64,000 bases of DNA, taken from NCBI RefSeq assembly GCF_900451195.1, contig NZ_UGHR01000001.1, positions 2,418,001 to 2,482,000 of the forward strand, in the 5' to 3' direction. The notes below the pieces were generated by a model that had not been told where the DNA came from, searched no databases, and was given only the letters and a program-made list of their open reading frames with translations. Shown here piece by piece: positions 37,658 to 45,804 of this stretch (position 1 is the stretch's first letter; each line of letters starts with the position of its first letter). The position numbers and the translations under genes were made by a program. The DNA comes from Iodobacter fluviatilis. GTDB taxonomy: Bacteria > Pseudomonadota > Gammaproteobacteria > Burkholderiales > Chitinibacteraceae.

Positions 37658-38863
37658 ATGAATAAAGCCAGAATCACCTGGACCCTGGTTGGCCTGGGTT
37701 TTTTTACAATGTTTTTATCCAGTGCGCTTAAAGGCGTTTTTCAAGTGTACTTCAGCGATCTCGCTCAGTCTTTTGGGCGTGGCCGTGCTGATTTTGGCTT
37801 TGCAGGCGGATTGTTTTTGCTGGTGTCTGGTCTTGCTTCACCCTTGGTAGGCGCTTTGTCTGACCGGGCCGGGCCCATTAAAACGGTGATGCTGGGCAGC
37901 TTAACAGGCGGAATTGCTTTTTTGCTGCTGGCTTGGTTTTCTGGCCAGTATTGGCTATTTGTTGCTCTGTATGGCCTGGTTGCTGCATTTGCATTGGCCG
38001 CCATGAGCTATGTGCCGATGGGTGTGCTGGTTGATCGTCTGTTTGAACAAAAAAAGAAAAGCTTTGCCTACGCGGTGATTAGCAATGGCACGTCAGTGGG
38101 GTTTATTGTGCTGTCGCCCCTGTGGCTATGGCTGCAGCCGCAATTTAGCTGGCCGCAGATCTTTATGGTGATTGGCGCTTTATTCGCGGGGCCGGTCACA
38201 TTACTGCTGTGGTGGGCAAGCCGGATTCCCATGCCTGAAAAACCGGCTGCAGAGCATCAGCAAGAGGGTAACTGGCGCAGCGTACTGAGCGATCAGGGCT
38301 TTTACGTTTTAGCGCTTGGTTTTATTGGCTGTGGTGCCACCATGGCCTTTATTGATATTCACCTTGTGCCGCTGTGGCAGGACGGCGGGGCTAGCCGCGC
38401 CAGCATGGGATTCAGCCTAAGTTTGCTGGGTATTCTGGAGTTAATCAGTGGTTTAGCCGCAGGTTGGCTGGCTACACGCTATGCACAGCACAATCTACTT
38501 GGCCTGTTTTATTTAATGCGCTGCCTAGCCATGGCGCTGCTGCTGGTGCAAAGCAGCCTTGTTACGACCTATCTTTTTGCGGCCATCTTTGGGGCCAGCT
38601 ACCTAGGAACGGTTGTGCTCACCTCGGCAATATGCCTAGAGCGTTATGGCAATCAGGTCAAAGGACAGGTGTTTGGGGTCTTATTTTTACTGCATCAGGC
38701 AGGGGGCTTTGCATCGGCGCAGCTGGGGGCTTATGGCTACGATCTTTTTCATAGCTACCGGCCAACTATTATTGTGCTGACCCTGATCACGGCCATCGCG
38801 GGGCTGGCATGTTTTCTCTTTTTTACCGAATCAAAACACCAGCCTGCGGCAGAGCCGGCATAA
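37658..38863 (+). CDS. MFS transporter, probable product exporter
   Basis: A 401-residue major facilitator protein with 12 predicted membrane helices. Motif A is visible in SPLVGALSDRAGPIKTVML between helices 2 and 3, and a second copy region follows residue 210. It has no drug-efflux signature as clear as that of the mdfA gene at 6287. Its place between the HDO and PLP-enzyme genes, with GGGAG 7 bases before the ATG, suggests it exports the cluster product. Direction and substrate are inferred. Confidence 0.88.
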   Translation: MNKARITWTLVGLGFFTMFLSSALKGVFQVYFSDLAQSFGRGRADFGFAGGLFLLVSGLASPLVGALSDRAGPIKTVMLGSLTGGIAFLLLAWFSGQYWLFVALYGLVAAFALAAMSYVPMGVLVDRLFEQKKKSFAYAVISNGTSVGFIVLSPLWLWLQPQFSWPQIFMVIGALFAGPVTLLLWWASRIPMPEKPAAEHQQEGNWRSVLSDQGFYVLALGFIGCGATMAFIDIHLVPLWQDGGASRASMGFSLSLLGILELISGLAAGWLATRYAQHNLLGLFYLMRCLAMALLLVQSSLVTTYLFAAIFGASYLGTVVLTSAICLERYGNQVKGQVFGVLFLLHQAGGFASAQLGAYGYDLFHSYRPTIIVLTLITAIAGLACFLFFTESKHQPAAEPA

Positions 38864-38875
38864 ACCATAGAGGCC

Positions 38876-40117
38876 ATGATGTTTGATATCCAATCCGATA
38901 GCCAAGTCTTGCGCCAGGGGCAGTTTGCCGATTATTCAGACAGCTTTTGCGAGCCAATTGCCATGACATCGGCTTACCGCTTTCAATCTGCAGAGCAGGC
39001 AGCGGCTCGCTTTAGCGGTGCAGAGCCGGGCCATGTTTACAGCCGATTTACCAATCCCAGCGTACACGTATTTGAAGAGCGCGTGGCCTTGCTGGAAGTC
39101 GCAGAAGGCGCGGTGGCTTTTGCATCAGGCATGGCCGCGCTGACGGCCGTGATGATGGCGTTTGCCGAAAGTGGCAGCAATATTGTCTGCTCACGGGATG
39201 TGTTTGGCACCACGCTGGTGGCTTTACGCAGCTACTTTGCTCGCTTTGGTGTCGAAGTGCGGGTGGTGGGACTGATGGATTATGCGGCATGGGAGCAGGC
39301 GATTGATCAGCAAACCCGCTTGGTCTTTGTTGAAACCCCTTCCAACCCCATGCAGGATATTGTCAATATTGCGGTGCTGGCTGGTTTAGCCCATGCAAAG
39401 AATGCCTTGCTGGTTGTAGATAACACTTTACTCACACCGATTATGCAACAGCCCTTATTACTGGGCGCAGATCTGGTTCTGCATTCAGCGGGCAAATATA
39501 TGGATGGGCAGGGGCGCTGCGTTGCGGGTGTTGTTTGCGGCGCTCTGCCGCTGATCACACCACTACGCGGCGTATTGCGCACTCTAGGTTTTTCTTTGAG
39601 CCCAATGAATGCATGGCTGCTTTTAAAAAGTCTGGAAATGTTGTCGCTACGTATGATGCAGATTAATCAAAGTGCTTTGCAACTGGCCACCTGGCTGGAG
39701 CAGCAACAAGACGTACAGGCTGTTTATTACTCCGGGCTAAAAAGCCACCCCTGTCATGAGCTTGCTTGCCAACAGCAAGCTGGGTTTGGCGGTGTATTCA
39801 GCTTTAAAGCGGGCACAGACCGCCACGATGCCTGGGTTTTTATTAATGCCCTGCGGCTGATCTCTATTGCCACCAATATTGGCGATACACGCAGCATGGT
39901 GACGCATCCTGCTTCAACCACGCATGGCCGTCTTTCACCAGAAGAGCGGCAGCAATCGGGCATCAGTGAAAATCTGGTCCGGCTGTCCATTGGCCTGGAA
40001 ACAAGTGACGATCTGATCCAAGATCTTACCCAAGCTTTAATACAGATGCGCAGCGCTCGCTTGCCGCATTCCTTCTCTTTGCCTCAAGCAAGCGCCTTGG
40101 CTTCGCTGCAATGTTAA
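38876..40117 (+). CDS. Trans-sulfuration family PLP enzyme (MetZ / cystathionine gamma-synthase-like)
   Basis: A 413-residue Cys/Met-metabolism PLP enzyme. Visible are YSRFTNPSVHVFEERVALLE, the SGMAALTAV PLP-phosphate loop, ETPSNP, VVDNTLLTP and the Schiff-base Lys207 in LHSAGKYMDGQGRCVAG. Closest by eye to O-succinylhomoserine sulfhydrylase (MetZ). The same superfamily includes BesB, the gamma-lyase-type enzyme that makes propargylglycine. It sits behind the exporter and may act on the HDO product; a plain methionine-biosynthesis role is the alternative. Confidence 0.88.
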   Translation: MMFDIQSDSQVLRQGQFADYSDSFCEPIAMTSAYRFQSAEQAAARFSGAEPGHVYSRFTNPSVHVFEERVALLEVAEGAVAFASGMAALTAVMMAFAESGSNIVCSRDVFGTTLVALRSYFARFGVEVRVVGLMDYAAWEQAIDQQTRLVFVETPSNPMQDIVNIAVLAGLAHAKNALLVVDNTLLTPIMQQPLLLGADLVLHSAGKYMDGQGRCVAGVVCGALPLITPLRGVLRTLGFSLSPMNAWLLLKSLEMLSLRMMQINQSALQLATWLEQQQDVQAVYYSGLKSHPCHELACQQQAGFGGVFSFKAGTDRHDAWVFINALRLISIATNIGDTRSMVTHPASTTHGRLSPEERQQSGISENLVRLSIGLETSDDLIQDLTQALIQMRSARLPHSFSLPQASALASLQC

Positions 40118-40332
40118 GTGCGCTGTTATTACTTGCCTTTGTATTACAGGCGCTGGCCTTGTCTCCCACTCTGCGGCGGGCATGGCCAGCGGCCTTGCTG
40201 GCGGGCATTCTGGCACTTAGCCTAGATGCAGGCTGGGCAGGCTTTGCCAGAGTAGATGCCAAACTTTTTGGCGCAATGTGCAGTGTCCAATCCCCGCTAA
40301 AAGTCACAGTAAACACTGCTGACAAAAACTGA
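40111..40332 (+). CDS. Small membrane protein overlapping the PLP-enzyme gene
   Basis: A 73-residue ORF starting inside the last codons of the upstream gene (7-base overlap), which favours coupled translation. It has two hydrophobic helices (about 2-18 and 25-42) and a short polar tail. No family is recognised. It could be an accessory of the exporter or an unrelated small ORF. Confidence 0.45.
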   Translation: MLSALLLLAFVLQALALSPTLRRAWPAALLAGILALSLDAGWAGFARVDAKLFGAMCSVQSPLKVTVNTADKN

Positions 40333-40383
40333 CACAACATCCCCTTAGGATGAAAACACTTTCAACCACGCATGAGGTTTAAC

Positions 40384-40749
40384 GTGTTTAATCCTAACTT
40401 TGTATTGCTTTATGTGAACAGCCCTGAAGCCAGTGCCGTGTTCTATCAAAATATCCTTGGCTCTGCCCCTATTGAACTTTCGGCCACGTTTGCGCTTTTT
40501 AAATTAGAGTCAGGCTTAAAGCTTGGCCTGTGGTCAAAAAGCACAGTTGAGCCTAGCGCACTGGCCTGCGGTGGCGGCGCTGAGCTGGCTTTTGCTTTAG
40601 ATGATGCATCAGCAGTTGACGATCTTTACGCCCGGTGGTCCGAACTGAATATTTTACAAAAGCCCGTTCAGATGGATTTTGGCTATACCTTTGTGGCCAC
40701 AGATCCTGATCAGCATCGTTTACGGGTCTATGCACTTAATGCCGCTTAG
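40384..40749 (+). CDS. VOC family protein (PhnB-like)
   Basis: A 121-residue VOC-fold protein: NPNFVLLYVNSPEASAVFYQ at the start, GGGAELAFALDD in the middle and FVATDPDQHRLRVYAL at the end. The GTG at 40384 is chosen because GAGG lies 6 bases upstream and the family usually starts just before this point; an ATG at 40372 without a ribosome site is the alternative. The terminal metal ligand is replaced (HRLRVY), so it may be a binding protein rather than an enzyme. Confidence 0.82.
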   Translation: MFNPNFVLLYVNSPEASAVFYQNILGSAPIELSATFALFKLESGLKLGLWSKSTVEPSALACGGGAELAFALDDASAVDDLYARWSELNILQKPVQMDFGYTFVATDPDQHRLRVYALNAA

Positions 40750-40770
40750 CAAAACGCTGGCAGAAAAAAG

Positions 40771-41247
40771 ATGAAGAACTGGATTGCAGTGGTATGCGCT
40801 ACCCATGTGGCGCGCGGCCGTGAAGGCGGGTTTATGCAGGTTTGCCATGGCAAGGCAGGCCCGCTGAAACGCATCCAGCCTGGTGACAGGGTGGTGTATT
40901 ACTCGCCCACCACCGAGATGGGCGGTAAAGATAAATTACAATCTTTTACCGCCATCGGCGTGGTCAGGGCAGGGGAGCCCTATCCCTTTGATATGGGAGG
41001 CGGTTTCATTCCTTACCGTAAAGATGTAGATTGGTGGCCAGCCCAGCAAGCTACCATACAGCCTTTATTAGAGCGACTGGAGTTTTCTAAAGGGGTACGT
41101 CAGTGGGGCGCGCCATTTCGCTTTGGCCTGTTTGCAATCAGCGCACATGATATGCAGATCATTGCGAATGCAATGGGCCTAAATATTGGCGCGCCACCGC
41201 TTTATTTAAGTAATGGCGGCCCGAATCAAACCGTATTTCCTTTTTAA
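40771..41247 (+). CDS. EVE domain protein
   Basis: A 158-residue EVE/PUA-like domain. The pattern [36 protein letters not shown] and [13 protein letters not shown] is typical, with the aromatic cage residues (W, Y) that read modified bases in related proteins. EVE domains bind modified cytosine or adenine and occur in both RNA metabolism and phage defence. Here it is stand-alone, 21 bases after the VOC gene. No nuclease or other defence partner adjoins it. Confidence 0.85.
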   Translation: MKNWIAVVCATHVARGREGGFMQVCHGKAGPLKRIQPGDRVVYYSPTTEMGGKDKLQSFTAIGVVRAGEPYPFDMGGGFIPYRKDVDWWPAQQATIQPLLERLEFSKGVRQWGAPFRFGLFAISAHDMQIIANAMGLNIGAPPLYLSNGGPNQTVFPF

Positions 41248-41267
41248 ATTCACACAAAGCATAAAAA

Positions 41268-41729
41268 ATGAATCCAAAACGTCTTGAAGTGAGTGGTTTT
41301 ACAGTTGCAGGTATTTCCGTCAGAACAAAAAACAGTGATGAATTCAATCCCACAACGGCCAGAATTGCCAGGCTTTGGCAGCAGTTTTTTAGCGAAAACT
41401 TAGTTGAAAAAATCCCGGATCGCCTTGAGAACTCTCCTGTTTATGGGGTGTATTCAGGGTTTGAAAGCGATGCAAATGGTTTTTATGATTTAACGGCAGG
41501 TGTCTCTGTTCATCAAAGCAGTGATTTCACGCCTGTCACCATTCAGCCCGGCTCTTATTTGGTTTTTGAAGGCGTGGGGCCCATGCCGGGTGCAGTGATA
41601 CAGGCATGGGGGCAGGTTTGGGCTTACTTTGAACAAAATCCGCAAATTAAACGCAGCTATCAGAGTGATTTTGAATCCTATATTGGCCCGGCCGAAGTGC
41701 ATATTTACATTGGTGTGGCCGCTGAATAA
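41268..41729 (+). CDS. GyrI-like / AraC effector-binding domain protein
   Basis: A 153-residue stand-alone effector-binding domain: the FTVAGISVRTKNSDEF strand, IARLWQQFF helix, NSPVYGVYSGFESDANGFYD and the terminal PAEVHIYIGV strand with the buried glutamate used to bind cationic ligands in relatives. It is probably a binder of drugs or metabolites, not a DNA-binding regulator, since no HTH is present. It is 20 bases after the EVE gene, so both are likely in one operon. Confidence 0.83.
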   Translation: MNPKRLEVSGFTVAGISVRTKNSDEFNPTTARIARLWQQFFSENLVEKIPDRLENSPVYGVYSGFESDANGFYDLTAGVSVHQSSDFTPVTIQPGSYLVFEGVGPMPGAVIQAWGQVWAYFEQNPQIKRSYQSDFESYIGPAEVHIYIGVAAE

Positions 41730-41747
41730 GGTGCCGTTCCTGTAAAG

Positions 41748-41779
41748 TCTGGCGTGGCGGCTCAATTAGCCACGCCAGA
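41748..41779 (+). terminator. Terminator-like hairpin
   Basis: Arms TCTGGCGTGGC (41748-41758) and GCCACGCCAGA (41769-41779) pair perfectly over 11 bp around a 10-base loop. No T-run follows, so it may be a weak or Rho-assisted terminator after the GyrI-like gene. Confidence 0.5.
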
Positions 41780-41804
41780 TCTGCTTATCCAAACAGGAAA
41801 ACTG

Positions 41805-42362
41805 ATGCGCAAAGTGCTTGTTCTTCTTTTTATTTCTTTATGCCCGATGCTTGCCGCGTACGCCCAAGCACCCGTTTCTGCCCCCATACAGTCTGAGCAA
41901 ACTCCACAAGTTAAATACTTAATCAGCTTGATGACGCAGCGTTTGGCGGTTGCGCCCTTAGTAGCACAAAGTAAGTGGAATAGCGGTGCAGCGATTAATG
42001 ACCCGGCCCGCGAGCAGGCTATTCTGGCGGATGTGCAAAAACAAGCACGGGCGATTGACCTAGATCCTCGCTTTGCTGCAGCTTTTTTTCAGGCTCAGTT
42101 TGATGCAGGTAAGCAGATACAAAGCCAGCTTCATCAAAAATGGCGGCAGCAAAAACAAGCCCCGTTTGCCCCTGCGCCTGATCTGGCAAAAGAGGTGCGT
42201 CCTGTACTGGATCAGCTCACGCCTCAATTACTGATGGCGATAAAAGCGGTGCAGGCTGATTTATGTCAGCCAGAGGTCAAACACGCATTACAAACCGCAA
42301 CATTTGGCCAGATGGATAACGAAGTTAGCAAAATGGCCGTCAGCACATTGCAATGCCCTTGA
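41805..42362 (+). CDS. Exported chorismate mutase, AroQ-gamma type
   Basis: Converts chorismate to prephenate. The 185-residue protein has a signal peptide (MRKVLVLLFISLCPMLAAYA, cleavage near 22) and the AroQ helical core: LISLMTQRLAVAPLVAQSKW, then NDPAREQAILADV and FFQAQFDAGKQIQSQ, with the Arg and Lys that hold the substrate. The periplasmic gamma subclass is known from Mycobacterium and several gammaproteobacteria and its role is unclear, since chorismate is cytosolic. The start at 41805 has AGGAAA upstream; the frame opens earlier at 41754 but that would hide the signal peptide. Confidence 0.88.
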   Translation: MRKVLVLLFISLCPMLAAYAQAPVSAPIQSEQTPQVKYLISLMTQRLAVAPLVAQSKWNSGAAINDPAREQAILADVQKQARAIDLDPRFAAAFFQAQFDAGKQIQSQLHQKWRQQKQAPFAPAPDLAKEVRPVLDQLTPQLLMAIKAVQADLCQPEVKHALQTATFGQMDNEVSKMAVSTLQCP

Positions 42363-42492
42363 GTGCTAGCCGCAGATGCCACTAAAAACGTGTTTAAAAA
42401 AGCGAACATTTGATAAAACAAGGGGGCAGGGGGCTTAATTACTTAGCAAACAGCGGCGAAGAAAGTGAGTCATTCTGTTAGAATCCTGCCCC

Positions 42493-44388
42493 ATGATACG
42501 ACTTAAATCCCTCACTCTAAGACGCGGCACCAAGGTGCTGCTTAATTCTGCAGACCTTCTCTTACAACCGGGTAGCAAAACCGGTGTAGTAGGGGCCAAT
42601 GGTGCAGGTAAATCCAGCTTCTTTGCGCTGATGCGCGGCGAGTTACACCCAGATGGCGGCGATATCGAAATGCCGCCCCGCATTACCATCAGCCATGTGG
42701 CGCAGGAAACACCTGCGCTGGATTGCTCGGCGCTTGATTATGTACTGGATGGCGATCGCGAATTACGCCGTCTGGAGCACGAATTAGAAAACGTTTCGCA
42801 CGATGATGGTATTCGTCATGGTGAGTTGCTTGGCGAATTTGACGCCATTGATGGCTATACCGCCGCATCGCGTGGCTCCAAATTGCTGGCCGGTCTGGGC
42901 TTTTCTACCGAAGAACTGAGCCATCCAGTATCGAGCTTTTCTGGTGGGTGGCGTATGCGCCTGAATCTGGCGCAGGCTTTGATGTGTCGTTCAGATTTGC
43001 TACTGCTGGATGAACCAACCAATCACTTGGATCTGGAAACCGTGGTTTGGCTTGAGCAATGGCTCAAAACCTACCAAGGCATGCTGCTGGTTATTTCGCA
43101 CGATCGTGATTTTCTTGATAACACCATCAAGCAAATCTTGCATGTGGAAGGCGGCGCGCTGACGCTTTACACCGGTACCTATGAAGACTTTGAAAACCAG
43201 CGTGCCGAGCGCTTGTCACTGCAGCAACTGGCTTTTGATAAACAGCAGCGCACGATTAACCACTTAGAATCCTTTATTACGCGTTTTAAAGCCAAAGCAA
43301 GTAAGGCGCGTCAGGCACAAAGCCGGGTAAAAGCACTGGAAAAAATGGAGCGCATCTCTGCAGCGCACGTTGATTCGCCATTTACCTTTAGCTTCCGCGA
43401 GCCTGAAAACAGCCCTAATCCTTTAGTTAAACTGGAAAATGGCCAAGCGGGCTACGATATTAACCTCCCCATCCTGAAAGACCTGACACTTAGCCTAGAA
43501 AACGAAGCGCGTCTTGGTTTGCTGGGCGTGAATGGCGCGGGTAAATCGACCTTTATCAAGGCTTTGGCCGGTGAAAATCCATTGCTATTGGGCGAGCGAG
43601 AAGAGGGCAAGGGCTTAAAAATTGGTTACTTTGCCCAGCATCAGCTCGAGCATCTGCGCTTGGATGAATCACCGCTCTGGCATATGCAAAAGATTGACCC
43701 GCAAACGCGCGAACAAGAGCATCGCAACTTCTTGGGCGGCTTTGATTTTAACGGCACCATGGCCACCAGCAAGATTGAGCCATTCTCTGGCGGTGAAAAA
43801 GCACGGCTAGCCTTGGCGCTGCTGATCTGGCAAAAACCGAACCTCTTGCTACTGGACGAGCCAACCAATCACTTAGATATCGAAATGCGCCAGGCGCTGA
43901 CGATGGCGCTGCAAGACTTCGAAGGGGCTATTATTGTGGTCTCGCACGACAGACACTTGCTGCGCGCTACAGTGGATGATTTCTGGCTGATCGAAGACGG
44001 TACGGTTCGCCCGTTTGATGGTGATCTGGATGAATACACCAAATACAGCCAGCAAAAGCGTAGCGAAGAAAACAGCGCTCTGCGTAACTCAAGCAGTGCT
44101 ATCGATCGCAAAGCACAGAAAAAACTGGAAGCCGACGCGCGTCAACGCAATGCCGTACTACGTAAACCCGTAGAGAAAAAGCTCGCCAAGGTTGAAAAAG
44201 ACATGGCAGGCTTTACTGCGGAAATGCAAAAAGTAGTGGCTTTACTGGCTGAAGAAAGTCTGTACTTGCCTGACCGGGCCGCAGACTTAAAAGCTGCGCG
44301 TGCAAAAGAAATTGAGCTAAAAAATAAGCTTGATCCGCTGGAAGCACTCTGGTTAGAAATCTCAGACGAGCTGGAAGCTTTACGCTAA
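42493..44388 (+). CDS. yheS: ABC-F protein, YheS type
   Basis: A soluble, ribosome-associated ATPase of the ABC-F family, 631 residues. Two ABC domains: first Walker A GANGAGKSS and signature FSGGWRMRLNLAQALM with LLLLDEPTNHLDLE; second GVNGAGKSTF, FSGGEKARLALALL and LLLLDEPTNHLDIE. Between them is the linker (about 240-310) that reaches the ribosomal P-site. A basic coiled coil forms the C-terminus. The match to E. coli YheS, including SALDYVLDGDRELR, is strong. Such proteins relieve stalled or sequence-specific translation arrest. A clear terminator follows. Confidence 0.95.
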   Translation: MIRLKSLTLRRGTKVLLNSADLLLQPGSKTGVVGANGAGKSSFFALMRGELHPDGGDIEMPPRITISHVAQETPALDCSALDYVLDGDRELRRLEHELENVSHDDGIRHGELLGEFDAIDGYTAASRGSKLLAGLGFSTEELSHPVSSFSGGWRMRLNLAQALMCRSDLLLLDEPTNHLDLETVVWLEQWLKTYQGMLLVISHDRDFLDNTIKQILHVEGGALTLYTGTYEDFENQRAERLSLQQLAFDKQQRTINHLESFITRFKAKASKARQAQSRVKALEKMERISAAHVDSPFTFSFREPENSPNPLVKLENGQAGYDINLPILKDLTLSLENEARLGLLGVNGAGKSTFIKALAGENPLLLGEREEGKGLKIGYFAQHQLEHLRLDESPLWHMQKIDPQTREQEHRNFLGGFDFNGTMATSKIEPFSGGEKARLALALLIWQKPNLLLLDEPTNHLDIEMRQALTMALQDFEGAIIVVSHDRHLLRATVDDFWLIEDGTVRPFDGDLDEYTKYSQQKRSEENSALRNSSSAIDRKAQKKLEADARQRNAVLRKPVEKKLAKVEKDMAGFTAEMQKVVALLAEESLYLPDRAADLKAARAKEIELKNKLDPLEALWLEISDELEALR

Positions 44389-44409
44389 ACGCGGCTGATA
44401 AGCCATCAC

Positions 44410-44465
44410 AAACGCATAGACAATCACGATGCCTGCTTGGCATTCTGATTGCTATGCGTTTTTTT
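44410..44465 (+). terminator. Terminator after yheS
   Basis: Arms starting AAACGCATAG (44410-44419) and ending CTATGCGTTT (44452-44461), with further inner pairs (CAATCA/TGATTG, TGCC/GGCA), are followed by a run of seven T. Confidence 0.88.
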
Positions 44466-44544
44466 GGATATTGCCAGTGGCATCTCTGCAATATTGACTA
44501 TTTATTCTCTTTGCGTATAGTTCGCCGCAAGGAGAGTGTAAACA

Positions 44545-44901
44545 ATGCCCTATCTTTTTTTCTGCCTTATATTCGTTTCTTTTTCAGCATCCGCTGAAAT
44601 GTTCAAGTGTTTTGACGGCGTCCGCCCCAAATACACTTACCAAAATAAGCCCTGCGAAGAAACCGGCTTAAAAACAGCAAAAATCATTACGGATAAAGAT
44701 GCCTTGATTGGCAGCGCGGATTTTTCTGGCTACAAGCGGGAAGCCAACGAAAGAGCGGCTTTAGCTGATTTATCAGAGCAAGCCAACGTTATGCGGCAAA
44801 TCGCAAAAGAATGCAGGCGATCGATTGTCAGGGTGTTTGATGTGATCAGCACTAAACATCGACAGATTGGCAGCAATAAAAATGCCTTGGTACGGCCATA
44901 G
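44545..44901 (+). CDS. Small exported protein with DUF4124-like start
   Basis: A 118-residue protein with a signal peptide (MPYLFFCLIFVSFSASA, cleavage near 17) followed by EMFKCFDGVRPKYTYQNKPC, the pattern of the DUF4124 domain. The rest is helical and charged. Three cysteines remain in the mature part. GGAGAG lies upstream of the ATG. The function of the domain is unknown. Confidence 0.75.
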   Translation: MPYLFFCLIFVSFSASAEMFKCFDGVRPKYTYQNKPCEETGLKTAKIITDKDALIGSADFSGYKREANERAALADLSEQANVMRQIAKECRRSIVRVFDVISTKHRQIGSNKNALVRP

Positions 44902-45061
44902 ACTAGAGCCTAAAACAGCCGACGCAGCGGGTCCGGCCGGGCTTACTGATTAAAAATACGCTCCATTCCTCTTTCCGCTTATTTCGCTCAAAAACAGCTT
45001 GTAAGTTTTCTCTGTTTTTATGTATTAGCTTTACATAATATACAATATACGAATATGATAA

Positions 45062-45095
45062 ATTACGTCTTGTAATGTAGATTACACTCTGTAAT
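45062..45095. promoter_or_regulatory. Alternating ATTAC/TGTAAT half-sites (operator-like)
   Basis: The 483-base gap 44902-45384 is AT-rich. Within it four half-sites alternate: ATTAC (45062), TGTAAT (45071), ATTACA (45081) and TGTAAT (45090), separated by 4, 4 and 3 bases, so neighbouring pairs form perfect inverted repeats. They lie about 300 bases upstream of the phosphorelay operon and look like binding sites for a dimeric regulator. The rest of the gap holds no gene I can support. Confidence 0.5.
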
Positions 45096-45384
45096 TAATT
45101 TATTCACAAACGAAAGATTTGCTCTTATTTTCTTACTGTTTTTTCTTACTAAAAACCCCTGCCTGCGCATAAAAATTATTGATCAATTAGGAAATATGTC
45201 ATGCCTATCTAGTTAATACCAATATATACGTGACATAGCCGACAGGAGGTTATCGTCCCCCCTATGGAATGAACTATAGAGAGAAGGGGGCATTTCCCCA
45301 GATGGCCTCGGTATTTTGTAAGTAAAAAGCTGACAAAAAAATCATTAAATTTTTAATTTTTGCAAATGCATAAAGGCTGCAACC

Positions 45385-45804
45385 ATGAAGGAGAAACCCC
45401 TGCTGACGATACTGATCGTGGATGATGAGCCACGCAATCGTCGCTTGCTGGATGCCTTCCTGTCTGCTGATGGCTATACCGCAATCCATGCCAACAATGG
45501 TCAGGAGGCATTAATGCTGTCTATCGACATGCAACCCAGCGCGCTGCTACTGGATTTGATGATGCCTGATATGGATGGCTTCCAAGTTTTGCAAAAATTA
45601 AAAGACAACCCTGCAACTCAAGCTATCCCAGTCATCATTGTCAGTGCACTGGATGATCTTGCTGCGCGCCAGCGTGTCCTTGCCTCTGGTGCCGACGATT
45701 TTTTGGGTAAGCCAGTTGATCGCTGGGAGCTCTCACTACGGCTACACCGCTTGCTACACAAAGGCGAGGTAAACGCCAGCACTGGAGACACGCATGACCA
45801 GTGA
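45385..45804 (+). CDS. Response regulator receiver protein
   Basis: A 139-residue single-domain receiver. The acidic pair is in LIVDDEPRNRR, the phospho-acceptor Asp in LLLDLMMPDMDGF, the switch Ser in IIVSALDD and the Lys in FLGKPVD. With no output domain it probably passes phosphate to, or competes with, the downstream partners. It overlaps the next gene by 11 bases. Confidence 0.92.
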   Translation: MKEKPLLTILIVDDEPRNRRLLDAFLSADGYTAIHANNGQEALMLSIDMQPSALLLDLMMPDMDGFQVLQKLKDNPATQAIPVIIVSALDDLAARQRVLASGADDFLGKPVDRWELSLRLHRLLHKGEVNASTGDTHDQ

